A stretch of DNA of 64,000 nucleotides from Pseudomonas sp. LP_7_YM. GTDB taxonomy: Bacteria; Pseudomonadota; Gammaproteobacteria; Pseudomonadales; Pseudomonadaceae. Below, piece by piece: positions 8,969 to 16,697 of the stretch; within the stretch, counting starts at the first letter, position 1, and the number at the start of each line of letters is the position of its first letter. A model generated the notes under the pieces. That model searched no databases. It had not been told where the DNA came from and saw only the letters and a program-made list of their open reading frames with translations. The position numbers and the translations under genes are program-made. The DNA is taken from the NCBI RefSeq assembly GCF_004364435.1, contig NZ_SOCT01000014.1, positions 46,107 to 110,106 of the forward strand, in the 5' to 3' direction.

Positions 8969-9595
8969 CCTCTCCAGCAACCCCGGTAATTGCGCCCCCA
9001 GCTTGCGCGTATTGAACGGTGCACGGATGAAACCGCGTTGAGTGCCGTCCGGGCCGAGCAGGGCCAGGTTGCCGCTGTGATCAACGGTGTAATTCGGCTT
9101 GCTGGTATCAGCGGGAATGAAAGGAATGCTTACCGCGTTTGCCAGTTTCTGAATGGTCTCGACAGGCGCGACCAGACCCAGAAACTGTTTGTCGAAATAG
9201 CCCAGATAGGTTTTGAGTTGCTGCGGCGTGTCCCTGTTTGGATCAACGCTGACCAGCACCACACGCAACTTATCAGCGGCAGCTTTGGGGAGTTCACCCT
9301 TGATCTGACGCAGTTGGGCGAGGGTGGTCGGGCAGATGTCCGGGCAAAAGGTGTAGCCAAAAAACAGTAGCGTCCATGCGTCCTTGAACACGTCCAGCGA
9401 GACCGGTTGTCCGTCCTGATCCGTAAACTTCAGGCTCGGTATTTCGCGGCTTTGTGGCAGCAGAATAACCCCGGCGTCGATCAACGCCGTCTGATCACCC
9501 TGGTCCTTGCCGGAAAATACGCGGCTGACGGACAACCCCAGCAGCAATGCAATGATCGCCACGAGCATGAAGACGGTTTTTTGAGTGCGGGTCAT
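8963..9595 (-). CDS. SCO1/SenC family copper-binding protein
   Basis: Membrane-anchored thioredoxin-fold protein that loads copper into cytochrome oxidase. One N-terminal membrane helix (MLVAIIALLLGLSVSRVF) is followed by the thioredoxin-like domain. The CPDIC motif (near residue 84) supplies the two copper-binding Cys, and the third ligand is the His in TVDHSGNLAL. The length, 210 residues, is typical. SCO genes usually accompany cyoE, ctaA or cox genes; none is beside this one, so its target must be encoded elsewhere. The 283-bp gap upstream holds no gene. Confidence 0.9.
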   Translation of the reverse strand: MTRTQKTVFMLVAIIALLLGLSVSRVFSGKDQGDQTALIDAGVILLPQSREIPSLKFTDQDGQPVSLDVFKDAWTLLFFGYTFCPDICPTTLAQLRQIKGELPKAAADKLRVVLVSVDPNRDTPQQLKTYLGYFDKQFLGLVAPVETIQKLANAVSIPFIPADTSKPNYTVDHSGNLALLGPDGTQRGFIRAPFNTRKLGAQLPGLLERK

Positions 9596-9878
9596 GTATT
9601 CAGCATCAGGTAATGATTCACAAGGCAGCGCGATGTGGATTGCGGCTTACAGTCGATGGCCACGGTACAACACCAGGGCGCCACGCAGAAAGGCAATCCC
9701 GTCGCCTGGGGCGTGACTTTTCGACAATTAATATATGCAAAAAGCTGGAAGCAGCCTTTCGCAGAGCCGGCCCAAGCGCGCGCCTTGGCCAAAGACGCGC
9801 GAAGCCCTCCGTGATTGCTCCCGTGGTACTCGGGATGCGACATACGCAGGACCTGGCTTTAAGGTTTACACACCCTCT

Positions 9879-11408
9879 TCAATGCAATGCCGGACCACCA
9901 ATCGAGGTACGAATTCGCCCCTCGACCCGACGCTTGAGAAGGCGTTGTTCCAGCAACAGTTTCGAACCCTGCGCCGCATTGGCACGGGCCCACTCTTCGA
10001 GCAGCTCAAGGCAGGAGTGGTCGATGTAGCTGAGGTTGCTCAGCGGCACATGCAGCGTGATGCCAGTTGGAACGCTGTTCAGGGTTTGAGTCAGCGCAGG
10101 CACCTTGAGGAAAGTGGCCGCACCGTTCAAACGCAGCTCCATTTCGCCCTCGGCTTCAAGGTCCACCAGATTGATCTTCAGACGCGATGCGTTCAGCGCC
10201 AGCTTCAGCAGCGTAAGTGCAAAGCCGATCAATACACCGGTGAGCAGGTCGGTCAGGATGATTGCACTTGCCGTGGCGCCGTAGATGAACATCGGCATGC
10301 GCCCATAACGCCCCAGACCCCGCAGTGCCTTGAGATCCACCAGCTTGAAGCCGGTATAGACCAGCACACCCGCCAGACTTGCCACCGGGATGCTCTGCAG
10401 CACGCAGGACAGCAGCAGCACGAAAGCCAGCAGCCACACGCCGTGGAACATCGCCGACAGCCGGGTTTTGGCGCCCGCCTGCACATTGGCCGAGCTGCGC
10501 ACGATAACGCCAGTCATCGGCAACGCACCCACGAGACCGCAAAGCATATTGCCGACACCTTGGGCGCTGAGTTCCCTGTCGAAGTCCGAGCGCTGCCCGT
10601 CATGCATCCGGTCCACCGCCGCTGCCGAGAGCAGCGTCTCGGCGCTGGCAATGAAAGCCACGGCAATGGCTGCGATCAGAATCGACGGATCCGCCAGACT
10701 CAGCAGGTCTGCCGGACGCAGCCAGTCGATGGCTTGCGCTAGATTGGCCGGCACTTCGACCCGTTTGACCTCAAGGCTCATCGCCAGACTGACCCCCGTG
10801 GCGATGCCTACACCAAGCAATGCGCCCGGCACGAAGCGCAGGGCGTGGGGCCGACACTTTTCCCACAACCACATGATTGCGATGGTGCCCAAACCCAACA
10901 TTCCGGCCTGCATCCCGCTGCCCGGCCCAATGGCGCCGAACAGCGTTTGCGGGAAGGCAATCAGGTTATCCAGCCCTGAGGGTTTAGGACCGCTGTCGAA
11001 CATTACGTGGGCCTGGGATAACACGATCAGCACGCCAATGCCCGCCAGCATGCCGTAGACCACTGCTGGCGCCGTGACCCTGAACCAGCAGCCGAGTTTG
11101 AAACGTCCCGCGAGCAATTGCAGCAGCCCCGCCAGCAGCAGGATCGGGCCGAGCATGGCCATGCCGTGTTCGCGTACCAATTCGAACACCAGCACCGCCA
11201 GACCCGCGGCCGGGCCGCTGACTTGCAGCGGGGAACCGGCCAGCCAGCCGACCACGAGGCCACCAATGATGCCAGTGATCAGTCCCTTGGCCGGAGGCAT
11301 GCCGGACGCGATTGCGATGCCCATGCACAGCGGCAGGGCCACCAGAAAAACCACCACGGAAGCCAGCAGCTCCCGTGGTAACAAGGATTTGAGATCTGTA
11401 GTAGCCAT
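9879..11408 (-). CDS. SulP family anion transporter (possible bicarbonate or sulfate importer)
   Basis: Inner-membrane transporter of the SLC26/SulP family with many hydrophobic segments. Conserved features include LPLCMGIAIASGMPPAKGLITGIIGGLV near the start, SPLQVSGPAAGLAVLV, and SAETLLSAAAVDRM. The C-terminus (about 415-500) resembles a short STAS-like domain (LNSVPTGITLHVPLSNLSYIDHSCLELLEEW). I start at ATG 11408 because CCGGAGAG precedes it; the frame stays open to 11483. The adjacent beta-carbonic anhydrase on the same strand suggests bicarbonate as substrate, but the sequence does not decide between bicarbonate and sulfate. The length is 509 residues. Confidence 0.85.
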   Translation of the reverse strand: MATTDLKSLLPRELLASVVVFLVALPLCMGIAIASGMPPAKGLITGIIGGLVVGWLAGSPLQVSGPAAGLAVLVFELVREHGMAMLGPILLLAGLLQLLAGRFKLGCWFRVTAPAVVYGMLAGIGVLIVLSQAHVMFDSGPKPSGLDNLIAFPQTLFGAIGPGSGMQAGMLGLGTIAIMWLWEKCRPHALRFVPGALLGVGIATGVSLAMSLEVKRVEVPANLAQAIDWLRPADLLSLADPSILIAAIAVAFIASAETLLSAAAVDRMHDGQRSDFDRELSAQGVGNMLCGLVGALPMTGVIVRSSANVQAGAKTRLSAMFHGVWLLAFVLLLSCVLQSIPVASLAGVLVYTGFKLVDLKALRGLGRYGRMPMFIYGATASAIILTDLLTGVLIGFALTLLKLALNASRLKINLVDLEAEGEMELRLNGAATFLKVPALTQTLNSVPTGITLHVPLSNLSYIDHSCLELLEEWARANAAQGSKLLLEQRLLKRRVEGRIRTSIGGPALH

Positions 11409-11544
11409 GACGACTCTCCGGAGATTCTTCAGACGTGACAACGCCCGACGGCCTGCGCAAGACGCGGCCGCTATGAGCTTCATTGGTTGGAACCGTCAGT
11501 GCCGGCGCAGCGTTACGGGGGTATCGCTGCGCTCAGCGGGATGA

Positions 11545-12279
11545 TCAATAACGTCCGCGAGGTACGGTTGCTACCGGAGTCTTGTGTTCGCCGTCCAGAG
11601 GTAGGAAGCAATCCTCCTGGGCGTCGTAAGCGCGAATCTCACTGGTCTCGATGTCATAGACCCAGCCGTGAATGAACAGCTGACCGCTCGCCATTTTCGA
11701 CGCCACTGAAGGGTGGGTGCGCAAATGCTGCAATTGGGCAATGACGTTCTCTTCGGTGAGCACGTGCATGGTTTCCTGCTCTCCGGAGCAACTGCAGTTG
11801 TCCTGCACTACGGTTTTGGCGACTTCGGCATGGCGCAGCCAGGCTTTGACCGTCGGCATTTTTTCCAGGGTGTCGGGGTTGAGCACCGCGCGCATGGCGC
11901 CGCAATCAGAGTGACCACAGACAATGATGTGCTGCACGCCCAACGCCAGCACCGCGTATTCGATGGCAGTGGACACGCCGCCGTTCATCGGGCCATAAGG
12001 AGGCACGACGTTACCCACGTTACGCGTGACGAACAGGTCGCCGGGCGAACTTTGAGTGATGAGCTCGGGGACGATGCGCGAGTCGGCGCAGGTGATGAAC
12101 ATGGCCCGCGGATGTTGTGCCGTGGCAAGCTTCTTGAACAGCTCTTCCTGTTGCGGGAAGACGTCCTGACGAAAATGTTTGAAGCCGTCGACGATATGTT
12201 GCAGCGCCTGTTCGGCGGATTCGGCGTTTGCCGTGGCTTGAGTCGTCGACGGCTGCGGTTGTTTATCCCTGTTGCTCAT
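11545..12279 (-). CDS. Beta-class carbonic anhydrase
   Basis: Zinc enzyme interconverting carbon dioxide and bicarbonate in the cytoplasm. The zinc and active-site motifs are complete: ITCADSRIVPE (Cys, Asp, Arg) and later VCGHSDCGAMRAV (His, Cys). RNVGNVVPP and the stretch STAIEYAVLALGVQHI match the family. The length is 244 residues with a hydrophilic N-terminal tail of about 25. The closest familiar protein is the P. aeruginosa enzyme PA0102 (psCA1), which also sits beside a SulP gene. The order is carbonic anhydrase then SulP, leftward, with about 136 bp between them, so they may share a transcript. GGATAAG precedes the ATG. Confidence 0.93.
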   Translation of the reverse strand: MSNRDKQPQPSTTQATANAESAEQALQHIVDGFKHFRQDVFPQQEELFKKLATAQHPRAMFITCADSRIVPELITQSSPGDLFVTRNVGNVVPPYGPMNGGVSTAIEYAVLALGVQHIIVCGHSDCGAMRAVLNPDTLEKMPTVKAWLRHAEVAKTVVQDNCSCSGEQETMHVLTEENVIAQLQHLRTHPSVASKMASGQLFIHGWVYDIETSEIRAYDAQEDCFLPLDGEHKTPVATVPRGRY

Positions 12280-12530
12280 GTCTTATCCTCTCTGTCGGAT
12301 TGAAGCGGAGTTTCCAGTGATTTGCGTGGATGTCCCACTTTTTTCTGGCATGACGGACAATTCCATCTATACGCGACCAGCAGGTCACTTGCGTAGCACC
12401 TTAGCGATGGAAACTTAATTGAAACTGAATGCATCGCTCTGGATCGCGGGTCTTGCTTAAGAAAATCTAAATCCGCGAGCGCTCCGCATCCCTACAGGTC
12501 TGCGTATCGAGAATTAAGACGCAATCAGAG

Positions 12531-13589
12531 TCACAACAACGACATCTGCCCGCCCGGCGGGCAAAAGGCCTGGCAATCGAGCTTGAAGCTCTCCCGGTGA
12601 TTCAGGCCCAGTTTCTTCACCGCAAGACTGTAGCGTTGCGCTAGCAACTGGGCGAATACGCCTTCGCCACGCATTCGCGAGCCGAAGCGGCTGTCATACA
12701 CCTGACCGCCGCGACTCTGCCGGACCAGGCTCATCACATGCTCGGCCCGGTGAGGGTAATGCGCCTGTAGCCATTCCTCGAACAACGGCGCGACCTCCAA
12801 CGGCAGTCGCAGCATCACGTAACTTGCGCTCAAGGCTCCGGCAGCCTTGGCTTCGGTCATAAGCTTTTCCAGTTCCATGTCGTTGATCATCGGGATCATC
12901 GGCGCCAGCAGCACGCCCACAGGTACGCCGGCATCGCGCAGAACCCGAATTGCCCGCAGTCGCGCCTTGGGCGCCGCGGCCCGCGGTTCGAGAATGCGCT
13001 TGAGCTCATCATCCAGCGTCGTCAGGCTGATGAACACCGAGACCAGATTGAGCCTGGCCAGCTCAGCCAACAGATCCAGATCACGCAGAATCAACGAACC
13101 TTTGGTGATGATGGTCACCGGATGCCGATAGCGCAGCAGCACTTCCAATGTGGCGCGGCTCAGCTTGTATTCGCGCTCGATAGGCTGATATGGATCGGTA
13201 TTGGCCCCGAGGGTGATCGGCGCCACGCTGTAGCCGGGTTTGGACAGCTGCTGTTCAAGCAGCGCCGCCGCGTTGGTCTTGGCAATGAGCCTGGTCTCGA
13301 AATCCAGTCCCGGTGACATGTCCCAGTAGGCATGGCTGGGTCGGGCATAACAGTAAATGCAGCCATGCTCGCAGCCACGGTACGGATTGATCGAGCGATC
13401 AAACGGGATATCGGGGGAGCAATTGCGCGCGATGATGCTCTTGGCGGTCTCCAGGGTCACGGTAGTGCCCTGGGTGACCGGCACTTCCTGATACCAGCCA
13501 TCGTCCTGGGCCACCGAGCGATTCGGTGCGAAACGATTGTGGGGATTGGTCGCGGTGCCGCGGCCACGGGGTGGCAATGAAATGGACAT
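12531..13589 (-). CDS. PA0069-family radical SAM protein
   Basis: Predicted radical SAM enzyme of unknown substrate, in the SplB-like group. The cluster motif is CEHGCIYCYA near residues 73-82 (Cx3Cx2C), followed by the SAM-binding pattern in ITLGANTDPYQPIEREYKL and the TIITKGSLILRDLDLL strand. The C-terminus is basic and Cys-containing (FKLDCQAFCPPGGQMSLL). The length, 352 residues, fits the conserved pseudomonad family named after PA0069. It stands alone, with gaps of about 250 bp on both sides. Function is unknown. Confidence 0.88.
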   Translation of the reverse strand: MSISLPPRGRGTATNPHNRFAPNRSVAQDDGWYQEVPVTQGTTVTLETAKSIIARNCSPDIPFDRSINPYRGCEHGCIYCYARPSHAYWDMSPGLDFETRLIAKTNAAALLEQQLSKPGYSVAPITLGANTDPYQPIEREYKLSRATLEVLLRYRHPVTIITKGSLILRDLDLLAELARLNLVSVFISLTTLDDELKRILEPRAAAPKARLRAIRVLRDAGVPVGVLLAPMIPMINDMELEKLMTEAKAAGALSASYVMLRLPLEVAPLFEEWLQAHYPHRAEHVMSLVRQSRGGQVYDSRFGSRMRGEGVFAQLLAQRYSLAVKKLGLNHRESFKLDCQAFCPPGGQMSLL

Positions 13590-13851
13590 GCGCGCTTCTC
13601 GATAACTGTTTATATATACAGTATCGCACTCGATGCAACCGTTCCAGAGTCAGACCCCTGCTTTATCAGAGCCCGGACAGGCGGTTTGGGCGCAAGACGC
13701 GCCGATTGCTCAAGCCACGTAACAATTGCAGTCAGTTTGACAATGGCCGGTTTCGGATATCCCGCCAATACTCTCGCTCAACTCCAGGATGGAGGGCACC
13801 TAGAGAAACCCTCAGTGCATGAAGCGCTGATATTTGAAAAGGATTTCAATC

Positions 13852-15492
13852 ATGAATCAACTCCAAAGATACGCCAGTCTCTTCGGCGGTCTTTTTACAG
13901 TATTGACGACGGCGCATGCGGGTACTCACCCACTCGCTCAGAAAGACCTGCCTTTTGATCGTCTGAGCTGGGTTACCACTCATAATTCATACGAGAAAAT
14001 AAATCAGAACTTCAGGGAGATTCCGCAGCAACTGGACGATGGGGTCCGTGGCTTCATGTTGGATCTTTATCACGATGAAAAATACTCAGACAGTGAGGCC
14101 ATTCGGGTCTGTCATAAGAAAATCTGCTATGGCAGCTTCGCCAATCAACTGGGTAACGAAATTCTGCCTTTTCTAAAGAAAAACAGAAGTGAAGTCGTCA
14201 CCCTGTTCCTGGAAACCTACGTTACCCGCGACCAACTTCAGAAGTTTTTGCACAGCTTTCCTCAAGTGGCCGACGTAGCGTTCAATCCCGATAACTTCCC
14301 GGCCGCCAGCTGGCCGACTCATGGACAGATGGCGCAAAAAAACCAGCGGCTGATCATTTTTACTGACAGGTCTGAAGTCGCCGGCACTTATACCGTCAGC
14401 GGGCGGCCCATCAAGGTCCTTTTCGATCAGGACTGGCTGGTGCAGAACCACTGGAAAACCTTAGGAGCAGCTGCCTCCAGCATTTCGGCCGCACACGATT
14501 TTTCCTGTCCGACCCGGTGGACCAGCCTGCCGCTATCAACCGTCAAGGTGGAGGCACGCACGGGCAAGCAGTGGAACCGCCTGTTTCTGATGAATCAGTT
14601 TCACTATGCAACATCTACCACTGCGGATTCGGCCACCTACGACAATAATCTGACCTGGCTGATGCGTCGCACGGCAAACTGCGGAACCACACCCAACTTC
14701 ATCGGCATCAATAACTATCGCAATGGCGATACGCTGCCTTACACCCAGGCGTTGAGTCAGGGAGGCATCTATCTTTGGGAGCGCAATAACGCCAGCACAG
14801 CGGGCGACACCGTCTGCGTCATTCCCCGTCGGGCTCAAACGTTGAGACTGCCAGCCAACGGATGCGAAAACGATGAAGCTCGATCGCTCTCGCTGACCGG
14901 TATCGATAAGGGCACGCGCATCACGCTCTTCGACAACCCGAGCGGCAACCGTGCAGACGACCACCTCATCATTGATGTAATACGAGATATCGGCATTCAT
15001 GAAAAAGTGGTCGTCGGCACCCTGGAACAAAGCCGGACCACCGACGCTTACCGAGCAGTGTATGTCCGTAACAACGGTCTGGCGGGCAAGGTCTCTCGCG
15101 TGGAAATTGGTACCACTCCTACCGACTTCTCCGATGCGTCTATTGCCCTGTATGAAGGCAATAACGCTGAACAGAACCTGGACTGCGTCGTGCCGTTTCA
15201 TTACACCCACAATGTGAGGATGAAGCGTAACGGCTTCGGCTGTTCCAATGACGAGATCCGATCCGCCAGAATAGTAAAGGCCAAGGCGGGAACGGAGTTC
15301 ACATTGACCGGCCATCCGGAGGGTAGCTCCGGGCAAGGCAGAACACACGTGATGGTACTTCGGGACATCACCACTCCTGTCGTTATTCCAAGCTTCAATC
15401 GTTCCTATCGGGACGTAAACGTGAAAGTGACGAACCACGGCCAGGGTATCGATGGAAAAATTTCCTTTGGTTACTTCTACGGGGGTCGATAG
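13852..15492 (+). CDS. Exported phosphatidylinositol-specific phospholipase C-like protein with duplicated C-terminal domain
   Basis: Residues 1-23 are a signal peptide ending AHA. The PI-PLC X-type domain covers about 35-300: SWVTTHNSYE gives the first likely catalytic His (H44), GVRGFMLDLYHDE a metal or substrate loop, and VCHKKICYG the second His (H88); VVTLFLETYVT is a family strand. The C-terminus has two tandem copies of a domain of about 115 residues (about 306-420 and 430-546). Each carries YxWE/YEGNNA, CVxP, a GC-NDE-RS motif, GT-x-TL, and V-RDI. The start at ATG 13852 follows AAGGATTT; an earlier in-frame ATG at 13834 is less likely. The total is 546 residues. Similar X-domain proteins cleave PI or GPI anchors; substrate and location (periplasm or outside) are unknown here. 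Confidence 0.8.
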   Translation: MNQLQRYASLFGGLFTVLTTAHAGTHPLAQKDLPFDRLSWVTTHNSYEKINQNFREIPQQLDDGVRGFMLDLYHDEKYSDSEAIRVCHKKICYGSFANQLGNEILPFLKKNRSEVVTLFLETYVTRDQLQKFLHSFPQVADVAFNPDNFPAASWPTHGQMAQKNQRLIIFTDRSEVAGTYTVSGRPIKVLFDQDWLVQNHWKTLGAAASSISAAHDFSCPTRWTSLPLSTVKVEARTGKQWNRLFLMNQFHYATSTTADSATYDNNLTWLMRRTANCGTTPNFIGINNYRNGDTLPYTQALSQGGIYLWERNNASTAGDTVCVIPRRAQTLRLPANGCENDEARSLSLTGIDKGTRITLFDNPSGNRADDHLIIDVIRDIGIHEKVVVGTLEQSRTTDAYRAVYVRNNGLAGKVSRVEIGTTPTDFSDASIALYEGNNAEQNLDCVVPFHYTHNVRMKRNGFGCSNDEIRSARIVKAKAGTEFTLTGHPEGSSGQGRTHVMVLRDITTPVVIPSFNRSYRDVNVKVTNHGQGIDGKISFGYFYGGR

Positions 15493-15499
15493 CGGTCTC

Positions 15500-15536
15500 A
15501 ACCGGGGCGGTGCAACAGCGCCCCGGTTCCGTTTTG
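15500..15536 (+). terminator. Terminator after the PI-PLC-like gene
   Basis: A 10-bp GC-rich stem AACCGGGGCG (15500-15509) pairs with CGCCCCGGTT (15519-15528) and is followed by CCGTTTTG. It lies 8 bp after the stop codon. Confidence 0.8.
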
Positions 15537-15657
15537 CAAACAAGCCTGCCGAAGTCCGGCCATAACGAAGTTTTGACATTCCCCTCACACTGCATTGACC
15601 CTGGGCCGTGGAGACTTACCTAACTTCTCTCACAGCTCGCTCGCACGGTATGACTCG

Positions 15658-16332
15658 ATGCGCCTTCGATTGATTGCTCCGCTTGTCGCCATGCTCGTAG
15701 CTATTTCTGTCAGCGTATCGGCGCCAGCCGAGGACTCGACGTCGTCGGGATCGCGCCCTAGCCAGTGGGCGCAGCCGATCGATACACATTACAACCTGTA
15801 CCGGATGACGCCGACGCTCTACCGCAGCCGACAGCCCGACGCCGACGCACAGCCGTTGCTCAAGCAGCTCGGTGTAGTGACCGTGGTGGACTTCATCAAG
15901 GAAAGCGACAGCAACTGGCTGTCGGATCCGACCGTGACGCTGATCCAGATTCCGTTGCAGACCGTCCACATCGATGACGAGGACATCATTCAAAGCCTGC
16001 GCGCCATTCAGACCGCCCAGGAAAAAGGCCCGGTGTTGATGCATTGCAAACATGGGCTGGACCGTACCGGTCTGGTGGCAGCGATGTACAGGATTGTCGT
16101 GCAGGGCTGGAGCAAACAAGACGCACTCGATGAGATGGAACATGGCGGGTATGGCAGTGTAGACAGCCTCAAGCACGGCATCGAGTACATCAATAAGGTC
16201 GATGTAGACGCCTTGAAAACCGCCTTTAACAGCGGCGCGTGCAGCACCAGCGCATTTGCTGGCTGCGCGCTCAAAGGCTGGTTTCAAAAAACCGATGTGG
16301 TGGGGGTGCAGACGATCTTGTGGCGGCTGTAA
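15658..16332 (+). CDS. Exported dual-specificity/tyrosine phosphatase (TpbA-like)
   Basis: Periplasmic Cys-dependent phosphatase. Residues 1-24 form a signal peptide (LIAPLVAMLVAISVSVSAPA). The signature HC-x5-R-T is HCKHGLDRTG with nucleophile Cys130 and Arg136; the general-acid Asp is probably in the HIDDEDI loop (106-109). FYRSRQP-like LYRSRQPDADA and LGVVTVVDFIKE match bacterial DSPs such as P. aeruginosa TpbA, which controls c-di-GMP signalling from the periplasm. The start at ATG 15658 gives a proper signal peptide; the longer frame does not. The length is 224 residues. It lies 165 bp after the PI-PLC-like gene on the same strand but behind a terminator, so it probably has its own promoter. 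Confidence 0.82.
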   Translation: MRLRLIAPLVAMLVAISVSVSAPAEDSTSSGSRPSQWAQPIDTHYNLYRMTPTLYRSRQPDADAQPLLKQLGVVTVVDFIKESDSNWLSDPTVTLIQIPLQTVHIDDEDIIQSLRAIQTAQEKGPVLMHCKHGLDRTGLVAAMYRIVVQGWSKQDALDEMEHGGYGSVDSLKHGIEYINKVDVDALKTAFNSGACSTSAFAGCALKGWFQKTDVVGVQTILWRL

Positions 16333-16363
16333 GCCTTCACAACGCCTTCTGACCTGGCCGAGG

Positions 16364-16395
16364 CCTGCAGGAGCCGGCTTGCTGGCTCCTGCAGG
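16364..16395. terminator. Perfect 12-bp hairpin between convergent genes
   Basis: CCTGCAGGAGCC (16364-16375) and GGCTCCTGCAGG (16384-16395) form a perfect stem with an 8-base loop. It lies between the phosphatase gene and the oppositely oriented yheV-like gene. No T-run follows, so it is either a bidirectional end structure or a short repeat. Confidence 0.5.
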
Positions 16396-16409
16396 TTGAT
16401 GCCAGCGTG

Positions 16410-16697
16410 TCAGCTCGGATCAATCGGCTTCTTCAGCTTCGGGTTGGGAAAAAACTGCACGCCCTGCACCTTTGGACCAGCCGGCTTTACCGCAGCCTTG
16501 GTGACGCGTGTCCCCAACTCTTTGGGGATCGACTGACCCTGAGCGTTGAGCGTGTCGCAATACCCGCAGTGCACGCACTCCCGATGCGGAACGTCGTCCT
16601 CGCTCCACATCATCAGCTTATCGGGCTCGCTGCACGCCGGGCAGACCGCCCCGGCGATGAAGCGCTTCTTGGTGATCACACGCGGCGTGTCGCTCAT
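16410..16697 (-). CDS. YheV-family zinc-ribbon protein
   Basis: Small protein of 95 residues with a predicted zinc ribbon: CPAC near residue 19 and CVHCGYC near residue 41. The basic C-terminal tail ends NPKLKKPIDPS. YheV proteins are found beside prlC in many gamma-proteobacteria; here the start overlaps the prlC stop by 4 bp (ATGAG arrangement), so it is translated with prlC. No biochemical function is known. Confidence 0.85.
   Translation of the reverse strand: MSDTPRVITKKRFIAGAVCPACSEPDKLMMWSEDDVPHRECVHCGYCDTLNAQGQSIPKELGTRVTKAAVKPAGPKVQGVQFFPNPKLKKPIDPS

Noticed and set aside
9735..10742. 335-codon plus-strand open frame
   Set aside because: Antisense to the SulP gene; rich in Gln/Arg/His, typical of shadow translation.
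14536..15588. 350-codon minus-strand open frame
   Set aside because: Antisense to the PI-PLC-like gene, with no start signal or domain.
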